From Candidatus Poribacteria bacterium (GTDB lineage: Bacteria; Poribacteria; WGA-4E; B28-G17), in contig JAGGXZ010000123.1 of assembly GCA_021162805.1 (NCBI GenBank), positions 1 through 35,058 on the forward strand: 35,058 bases of DNA. The letters run 5' to 3'. Both the position numbers and the translations under genes were made by a program. The notes beneath the pieces are model-generated. The model searched no databases. It was not told the origin of the DNA and was given only the letters and a program-made list of their open reading frames with translations. Positions 29,435 to 35,058 of this stretch are shown one piece after another; position 1 is the first letter of the stretch; every line of letters begins with the position of its first letter.

Positions 29435-30532
29435 ATGACATCCGGAAGGAAGCTTGGAGTCTTGATTCATGGCGCAGGGTGGGTCAGCACCCAACACATC
29501 AAAGCGTTCCAGGCTAACCCGTATACCGAGGTGGTCGCCATCTCCAGCAGACGAATGGAGAGCTGCCGGAGAAGAGCCGAGGAGGCAGGGTTGGAGGGCG
29601 TGGCCCTATATACCGATTATGAAGGGGCGTTAAAACATGACGGCGTGGATATCGTCTCCATCTGCACCCCACAACATCTCCACCCGGAAAATGCCATCGC
29701 CGCCGCTGAGGCGGGGAAGCACATGGTCATCGAAAAACCCGTGGCCAACAGCCTTCAGGAGATGAGGGAGATGCTTGACGCCGTGAAAAAGGCGGGGGTC
29801 AAGACCGTTGTGAGCTTCGTCCTGCGCTGGAATCCGCTCTTTAAAACCCTTAAGAAACTGATAGCTGATGATTTTTTCGGGAACGTCTACTACGTGGAAG
29901 CGGACTATCAGAGCAACATCGCCAGCTGGTGGTCGGGATATGACTGGGCCAGAAGGAAGGAGACAGGTGTCAGTGCCTTTCTAGTGGCAGGATGCCATGC
30001 TATCGATGCCGTGCGCTGGTTCGCCGGAAGGGGTGAATATGAGGCGGCCAACCCTGTTGAGGTCTTCGCATACTCCGGGGGATGGCGTAGGGGCTCCGAC
30101 ATCGAATATGATTATATCTCCGGAGTATGGCGTAAGGGAGCTCCCCCGCTGGAGTATGACGGATTGGAGGTCGCCCTTATAAAGTTCGATAACGGCGTGC
30201 TGGGAAAGGTCTCAACCAACTTTGACTGCATCATGCCTTATACCTTCCCCATCGAGATCTTCGGGGATAAGGGGACGGCAAAGGACAACCGGATCTGGTC
30301 ACACAAATATCCCGAACAGAAAGGATGGGTGGAGATCCCCACGGTTATGCCTGATACGGCCGACGTGACCCATCATCCGTTTCAAGGCGAGATAGACCAC
30401 TTTGTGGATTGTATCCTGAACGGCGTGGAGTCCCATTGTAACCTGGAGGACGCTATCCGAACACATGAGATCGCTTTCGCTGCCCTGCGCTGCTACGAGA
30501 CGGGTAAACCTGTGAAACTGCCCCTGCTATAA
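29435..30532 (+). CDS. Gfo/Idh/MocA family oxidoreductase
   Basis: Protein of 365 aa of the NAD(P)-dependent sugar/inositol dehydrogenase superfamily. N-terminal Rossmann fold with LGVLIHGAGWVSTQHIKAF and AISSR; the conserved catalytic-region motif is EKPVANSLQEM (Glu-Lys-Pro), and a histidine follows in VAGCHAIDAVRWF. The C-terminal alpha/beta domain contains GDKGTAKDNRIW. Substrate is probably a sugar or cyclitol but cannot be specified. AAGGGGGT precedes the start. The 3' end overlaps the end of the opposing hydantoinase fragment by 80 bp. Confidence 0.88.
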   Translation: MTSGRKLGVLIHGAGWVSTQHIKAFQANPYTEVVAISSRRMESCRRRAEEAGLEGVALYTDYEGALKHDGVDIVSICTPQHLHPENAIAAAEAGKHMVIEKPVANSLQEMREMLDAVKKAGVKTVVSFVLRWNPLFKTLKKLIADDFFGNVYYVEADYQSNIASWWSGYDWARRKETGVSAFLVAGCHAIDAVRWFAGRGEYEAANPVEVFAYSGGWRRGSDIEYDYISGVWRKGAPPLEYDGLEVALIKFDNGVLGKVSTNFDCIMPYTFPIEIFGDKGTAKDNRIWSHKYPEQKGWVEIPTVMPDTADVTHHPFQGEIDHFVDCILNGVESHCNLEDAIRTHEIAFAALRCYETGKPVKLPLL

Positions 30533-31010
30533 TCAAGTTGCCAAATCGATCCACTTTACAGGTGAACTTAGGGGGAATGAAGGTTGTGCCGCTGTATTCG
30601 GTTATGATAGCGGGGCCCTCTATCAGGTTATTCGGGAGAAGCCCTCTTCTGTCGTATATCCCCACCTCGAGCTGTTCACCCCTGTAAAGAAGCTTTCTCA
30701 CAGCCATGAGGGCATCGGAGGGGTCATCGGTTCCCGATGATATCGATCTGAGGTCGGGTTTCTCGACCGCCCTGATCGCCCTTAGCCTGAGTGTAACTAT
30801 CTCCGTATCGGCATTAGGATGTAGGTGGCCGAATCTGCGTAGATAGGCCGCTTCAAATTCCTTCCTATATTCGGTATTGAACGGGATGGTCAGCTCATAG
30901 GATTGCCCCTCATATCTCATGTCGAGCGATCTGATGAGCAAGACCTCGTCTCGATCGAATCCCTCTTCCCTCATCTCCCTCAGCGCCCGATCCTCCAGAG
31001 GACGAAACAT
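30453..31010 (-). pseudogene. hyuA: hydantoinase/oxoprolinase HyuA, C-terminal part after frameshift
   Basis: Frame of 185 codons encoding the HyuA C-terminal domain: YEGQSYELTIPF, FEAAYLRRFGHLHPN, EIVTLRLRAIRAVEKP, IEGPAIITEYSGTTFIPP. It is out of frame with the main HyuA body at 31024-32487. Removing one A from the run of six at 31050-31055 would join both frames into a continuous protein of about 675 aa, the normal HyuA length. The last 22 or so residues after FGNLIIAG are not family-like and overlap the opposing oxidoreductase gene, so the native end may also be lost. The start codon given is just the first ATG of the frame. Confidence 0.75.
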
Positions 31011-31023
31011 CGAAAACAGCTCC

Positions 31024-32487
31024 TCATAGCTCGCCTCCTCCGTTTTTTAGCACGGTCTGGGAGTAATCTCTCGTCACATCGGCCAGTGCCATGCCGAAAG
31101 CCGAGAGGAGACCGGGGTTTTGAGGCACGATCACATATGGGATCGAAAGGAGATGGGCGAGTTCGCAGGCGTGTAATCCCCCCGCTCCCCCGAAGGATAT
31201 GAGGGCGAAACCGCGGGAATCATATCCCCTTTCGAGCGAGATCATCCTTATCGCCTTCTCCATCGTGGCATTGGCTATCTGTATTATACCCTCACATGTC
31301 TCCTCGATGGAGCATCCGATCTCACGGGCGAACCTTTCCACAGCCCTCCTGGCCCTCTCCACATCAAGCGGCATATCGCCTCCTAGAAGACCCCCCGGAG
31401 GGATCCTGCCCAGGATGAGATTGGCATCTGTAACTGTAATCTGGTCTCCTCTGCCGTAGCAGATGGGACCGGGATCGGCCCCCGCGCTTTGAGGTCCAAC
31501 CCTTAAGGCTCCTCCTCGATCGAGATAAGCTATCGAGCCGCCCCCCGCTCCGACGGTATGTATCTCCACCATCGGTATCCTGATAGGTATCCCTGCTATC
31601 TCGTTTTCAACCCCTACCTTTATCTCACCATCGTAAAGGGATACATCCGTCGACGTTCCGCCCATATCAAAGGTTATGACCCTCTTGAAACCCGACGCTC
31701 GTGTGACAAATGAAGCACTGACCACACCTCCTGCTGGTCCGGACATGACCGTATAGATCGGGATTCGGCGCGCCGATCGGGACGAGATTATCCCCCCGTT
31801 TGACAGCATCACCTGTATCTCGCCGAGCTCTCCCTCCAACCTCGCTAAGTATCCTTTCATGATCGGGGCGATGTAAGCGTTGGCGACTGTGGTGCTCGTC
31901 CGCTCATACTCCCTATACTCCGGCAGAACCTCGTGGGAGGATGAAATATGAACGCCAAGTCTTCCGAGGAAACGCTTGATCCTCCTTTCATTTTCGGGGT
32001 TAGCATATGAGTGAAGCAGGGATATGGCGATCGACTCGATGTCCTCTGATCTCAACTTATTGAGCAACGCCCTAAGTTCGTTCTCATCGATCTTCCTTTC
32101 GACTTCGCCCCTATATGTCGTTCTCTCGGGGATCCCGAAACGGAGTTCTCGCGGCACAAGGGGAGGGGGTTTATCGACGAAGAAGTCATACAGTGACGGC
32201 CTGTTCTGCCTTCCGATCTCGATGATATCCTCGAAACCCTCCGTCGTAATGAGGGCGGTTCTGGCCCCTTTCCTTTCAAGCAGGGCGTTCACGGCTATGG
32301 TCGAGCCGTGAACGATGTGCGCCTGACCGATTTCAACCCCACGCTTTGCAAGTATTCTCCTGACTCCCTCTATGACGGCAAGGGCAGGGTCATGCGGGGT
32401 TGACAGGAGCTTATATTTTAGAACCCCATCCTTGAGAAAGGCGATGATATCTGTGAACGTGCCACCTATGTCGACACCGATTCTCAC
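31024..32487 (-). pseudogene. hyuA: hydantoinase/oxoprolinase HyuA, N-terminal and central part (frameshifted)
   Basis: Frame of 487 codons with the HyuA N-terminal and actin-like ATPase domains: RIGVDIGGTFTDIIAF, HGSTIAVNALLERKGARTAL, SNGGIISSRSARRIPIYTVM, FDMGGTSTDVSLYDGEI, VGAGGGSIAYLD, GPQSAGADPGPICYGRG, ISFGGAGGLHACELA. HyuA with HyuB performs ATP-dependent hydrolysis of hydantoins or 5-oxoproline, or carboxylates ketones in acetone-carboxylase relatives. The frame ends early at SQTVLKNGGGEL, next to an A6 run, and the C-terminal domain continues in another frame at 30453-31010. GTG start with AGGAGG upstream, overlapping the hyuB stop. Confidence 0.85.
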
Positions 32488-32699
32488 CCGTATCCTCCTC
32501 CGCCCGGCGTTTCGATTCTTATCACATCGCCCGCTTTAACGTTGAGGCTGATCTTTGATCCCAGAGGTATCTCTTCCCCGTTTCTTATCAAAAGATTCTT
32601 CCCCTTTTTGCCTGGGCCGCCGAGGGCGCCATAGGGGGCTTGCGGCGGGGATTCTGTCGGGACAGGCCTGAAGCAGGGCTCCCAAAAGCAGATCCACAA
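32484..32699 (-). pseudogene. hyuB: HyuB C-terminal block
   Basis: From about 32635 this frame reads PPYGALGGPGKKGKNLLIRN and ends AGDVIRIETPGGGGYG, the characteristic C-terminus of HyuB-type hydantoinase subunits. The preceding 20 codons are out-of-frame sequence. A separate middle HyuB block lies in the third frame at 32638-32706. This is the last of three HyuB blocks left after internal deletions. Confidence 0.75.
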
Positions 32700-33268
32700 T
32701 CCTCTGCGGCGATCTGAGCCCTCAGATCCCCCTCCCTCTCATCGGGGGTCCTGACATTCGCCAGTATTAAGGATAATATCTCCTCATCCAGCACGCCCTC
32801 CTTCAGGAGTTTGACCGGCGGGATGCGAATTCCCTTCTGGATCATCTCCGTAGAGGGCGACATCGACCCCGGAGAGATACCGCCTACATCGGAATGATGC
32901 GCCCTGTTGGCAACGAGGAAGGGTAACTTGCCATCGAGAAAGACAGGGGAGATCACGGTTATGTCCGGGAGATGGGTTCCGCCTGAGAAGGGATCATTCA
33001 AGATGATCACGTCTCCCGGTTTCAGTTCATCTATCCTGCTGAGAGCTTTCTGCGCCGATAGCGGCATCGATCCGAGATGCACGGGGATATGAGCCGCCTG
33101 TTCGATCATCCTGCCCTTTCCATCAAAGACGGCACAGGAGAAATCCCGCCTTTCCTTGATGTTCGGCGAGAAGGCGCTCCTCAAGAGCGTGACACCCATC
33201 TCCTCCGCTATGGATGAGAACAGATTTCTGAAGATCTCCAATCTGACCGGATCGTGCTCGCGCACCAT
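32588..33268 (-). pseudogene. hyuB: hydantoinase/oxoprolinase HyuB, N-terminal block
   Basis: HyuB N-terminal region: DPVRLEIFRNLFSSIAEEMG, LRSAFSPNIKERRDFSCAVF, HIPVHLGSMP, GDVIILNDPFSGGTHLPDIT, ANRAHHSDVGGISPGSM, ANVRTPDEREGDLRAQIAA. Family similarity stops at about 32705, after some 188 residues, whereas HyuB is normally 500-580 aa. The next 69 bases carry a middle motif (QRIVDLLLGALLQACPDRIP) in another frame, then the C-terminal block in a third. I set the start at 33268, after AAAGAGGAG; GTG at 33265 is equally possible. Not functional as HyuB. Confidence 0.8.
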
Positions 33269-33408
33269 CTCCTCTTTGATCCTCTCACCATCATCGAGTG
33301 AAGACGGGAGACGGGAGGCCGGAAAAACCGGTCTCTGTTCCAACGGCCTCCTATCTCCTATGGGTAACCGCTATACTGTGGCGGCACGAGCCTCGCGCCC
33401 ACTTTAGA

Positions 33409-34605
33409 TTACCTGATCCTCCAGTATTCGTTTATAGGTTTCTGATAGAACTCTATCTTACCCTCCAAGACGTCATCGTATTTGACGGAACGCCCTAGGA
33501 AACTCGATTCGAATATGGCCTCACATATCGCCTTGGCCTTCATGCCGGTCTCGCCGTCCACCTCAGGTGATCTGCCGTTCTGTATGGCATCCAGGAAATC
33601 GTAGCATTCCAATGTAACGCCGTCCATGAATCCATGGGGGAAGAGCTTGTTGCGTCCCTCTTCGCCTAGCTCCTCGAGGAACTGTTTCTGTAGATCCTCC
33701 ATCGGGTATTTCGTACCATCTTTGAGAATCACCTCGGCATTTCCGAACGGACCATGAAAGACGTCTCCGTGATCTAAGAGACACCCCTCGCTTCCGTAGT
33801 AGACAACGTGCGTGAAGCTATGTCCGGGTGCAGCCCAGGTGCAGGACCAGACGCCTGTCATACCGCTTTTGAAGGTGATGTTGGCGATCCACGTGTCCTC
33901 GGTTTCATCCTTGACTATCTCTCCGCCTTTCGTGACCTTCTTGTCCTCCCAGCTCGTCACCTTAGCATAGACCGTGTCGACATCTCCGAAGAGGTATCTG
34001 ATCGTGTCGCAGAAGTGAGCGCCTGAGTCCATGACCATCCCGCCGCCGCTCAACATCCGGCTGAACCTCCAGCGCCATGGTGAGGAGGGATCGGTCTTAC
34101 GCCAGCTTGCGTGTTGGGCGAAGAACATCCTCATCTCGCCCAGCATCCCCTTCTCGTTTATCAGCCACCATGCCGTGCGCTGGCTCAGGCCCCTTCTGAT
34201 GTTCTCAGCGGTAGCGGCGATCTTCCCGTTGCGTTTCGCCGCCTCGATTATAGCTTTGCTCGCCTTAATCGTCACGCCAAACGGTTTCTCTATGATGACA
34301 TTCACCCCGGCCTCCAGACAGGCTATGCCGTTTATGTGGTGATAGGCATGAGGGGTACAGATGTCGGCGCCGTCAAGGTTCTCCTTGGCCAGCATCTCAT
34401 CGACGTCTGTGTAGATCGACGGTCTCTCGCCGGTGGCCTCCTCGACCTTTTTGGCGAAGTTGGCGGCACGTTCCTCCACAGGGTCGCACATCGCCACCAG
34501 TTTCACCTTGTTTGGTTCCTTCTCTCTTATCCTGAGGTAGGCCCCTAGATGACCGCCGGCCATACCCCCACACCCGATTATAGCCATTCTGACCGGTTGA
34601 GACAT
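33409..34605 (-). CDS. Gfo/Idh/MocA family oxidoreductase
   Basis: Protein of 398 aa. Rossmann motif RMAIIGCGGMAGGHLGAYLR, then MCDPVEERAANFAKK, the EKPFGVTIKAS catalytic-region motif (Glu-Lys-Pro) and MDSGAHFCDTIRYLFGDVD. The C-terminal domain contains ETGMKAKAICEAIFES. It differs clearly from the other family member in the window (29435-30532), so they are not recent duplicates. A sugar or cyclitol derivative is the likely substrate. Start at 34605 has GGGAGGTC 6 bp upstream and a textbook promoter before it. Confidence 0.9.
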   Translation of the reverse strand: MSQPVRMAIIGCGGMAGGHLGAYLRIREKEPNKVKLVAMCDPVEERAANFAKKVEEATGERPSIYTDVDEMLAKENLDGADICTPHAYHHINGIACLEAGVNVIIEKPFGVTIKASKAIIEAAKRNGKIAATAENIRRGLSQRTAWWLINEKGMLGEMRMFFAQHASWRKTDPSSPWRWRFSRMLSGGGMVMDSGAHFCDTIRYLFGDVDTVYAKVTSWEDKKVTKGGEIVKDETEDTWIANITFKSGMTGVWSCTWAAPGHSFTHVVYYGSEGCLLDHGDVFHGPFGNAEVILKDGTKYPMEDLQKQFLEELGEEGRNKLFPHGFMDGVTLECYDFLDAIQNGRSPEVDGETGMKAKAICEAIFESSFLGRSVKYDDVLEGKIEFYQKPINEYWRIR

Positions 34606-34644
34606 GTTAGACCTCCCATGAGCGAGGTATGTTTGAAGCACTTA

Positions 34645-34673
34645 ATTTTAGACTCAGAAGACGGTTTTGTCAA
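34645..34673 (-). promoter_or_regulatory. strong sigma-70 promoter
   Basis: On the minus strand a perfect TTGACA (34668-34673), 17-bp spacer and TAAAAT (34645-34650). Predicted transcription starts about 33 bp before the oxidoreductase start codon. Confidence 0.8.
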
Positions 34674-34761
34674 ATACAGCTCAAACGGGGGGTGTATGAA
34701 AATTTTGTAGGTAAGAGGGAGTAGACAAAGAGGCTAGATGAATATAAAATAACCTCCAAAC

Positions 34762-35058
34762 TCAAAAGAGCCTGGAGTTGAAAAAAGGAGATACAAGATC
34801 TAAGCAGAGAGATACAAGAGAGATGGGCTGAGATGAATATGATGGAGATAGAGCAAAAACATAAGGATGACTTTGGAGTATAACCTCAACGTTATAGCAA
34901 ATCAACTTGACCAATCCATTAAACCCACGGGGCTGCCACCGGCGTCGCCCACCGTTGACCTCAACGCGCAAGGCCTTCAGAGGGCGAGTCAGGTTGTATA
35001 CCCAATCCTCCCAAGCGCAAGAAGCCTCCAGCATCTCCCTTTCTTTGGAAAAGGACAA
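34762..35058 (-). pseudogene. transposase C-terminal remnant (runs off the window edge)
   Basis: The frame enters from the window edge and reads SFSKEREMLEASCAWEDWVY, then NLTRPLKALRVEVNGGRRRW and QPR. This resembles the C-terminal segment of a DDE transposase family in which WEDWVYNxTRPxKALR is followed by RxWxPRTPAMAAGLTDHxW. Here the expected TPAMAAG continuation is replaced after QPR (about 34930) by unrelated sequence, so the C-terminus is broken. The part beyond the window is not visible. It belongs to a different family from the remnant at 93-302. Confidence 0.55.

Noticed and set aside
31047-31056. A-AAA-AAC slippery heptamer in phase at the end of the hyuA frame, suggesting programmed -1 frameshifting
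   Set aside because: A -1 shift would continue CGG AGG AGG and stop soon after; it does not enter the frame of the HyuA C-terminal domain, which needs loss of one base instead.

Overview
The window looks like chromosomal DNA from an uncultured, diderm, probably anaerobic and possibly thermophilic bacterium. Evidence for two membranes is an LptF/LptG permease, two lipoproteins and TatA/TatC. Evidence for an anaerobic, metal-rich metabolism is a MetV-MetF pair, MinD ATPases with ferredoxin inserts and Orange-Protein-like (ORP) domains. Frequent AGG/AGA arginine and ATA isoleucine codons would suit a thermophile. The two Gfo/Idh/MocA oxidoreductases, DUF4432, DUF4438, FN3 lipoprotein and hydantoinase remnants recall Poribacteria and similar candidate phyla, but this placement is inference. 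No rRNA, tRNA or CRISPR array was seen.

Layout. 1-580: remnant of an IS1634-type transposase. 576-2303: a secreted gluzincin-type peptidase and a convergent FN3 lipoprotein separated by a strong hairpin. 2508-4766: a leftward operon metV-metF-DUF1847 (one-carbon, Wood-Ljungdahl-like). 4831-5785: an AT-rich TauE/SafE transporter gene enclosed by long inverted repeats, looking like an inserted cassette. 5819-10871: a ten-gene leftward operon, the most unusual part of the window. It combines two ORP/NifX-like domains, two MinD-type ATPases carrying 2x[4Fe-4S] ferredoxin inserts, a ferredoxin, zinc ribbons and very Gly/Trp/Tyr/Arg-rich proteins. Four of these share the same C-terminal coiled-coil module. 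Upstream (10872-11242) lie a good sigma-54 (-24/-12) promoter and two TTTCA-N4-TGAAA dyads.

11243-16048: leftward operon of DUF4432, M16 double peptidase and LptF/G. 16179-18228: leftward operon of zinc dehydrogenase, THEP1 NTPase and a Tat-signal Rieske protein. 18469-22187: rightward operon of a miniature AccA-like protein, a B12-binding radical SAM enzyme, inositol-1-phosphate synthase and a CDP-alcohol phosphatidyltransferase, suggesting inositol phospholipid synthesis. 22251-25330: rightward tightly overlapping operon tatA-tatC-Zn-ribbon-RNase HI-DUF4438. 25331-28997: leftward sigma-54 response regulator and two NTF2-like envelope proteins. 29181-34605: two Gfo/Idh/MocA oxidoreductases flanking a decaying hydantoinase/oxoprolinase locus (frameshifted hyuA, collapsed hyuB) and a DegT aminotransferase remnant. 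34762-35058: remnant of a different transposase.

The strongest candidate for something undescribed is the 5.0-kb ORP-like operon. Its proteins appear to have exchanged a common coiled-coil tag and low-complexity RGG/Trp-rich linkers around iron-sulfur and metal-binding domains, as if the products co-assemble.
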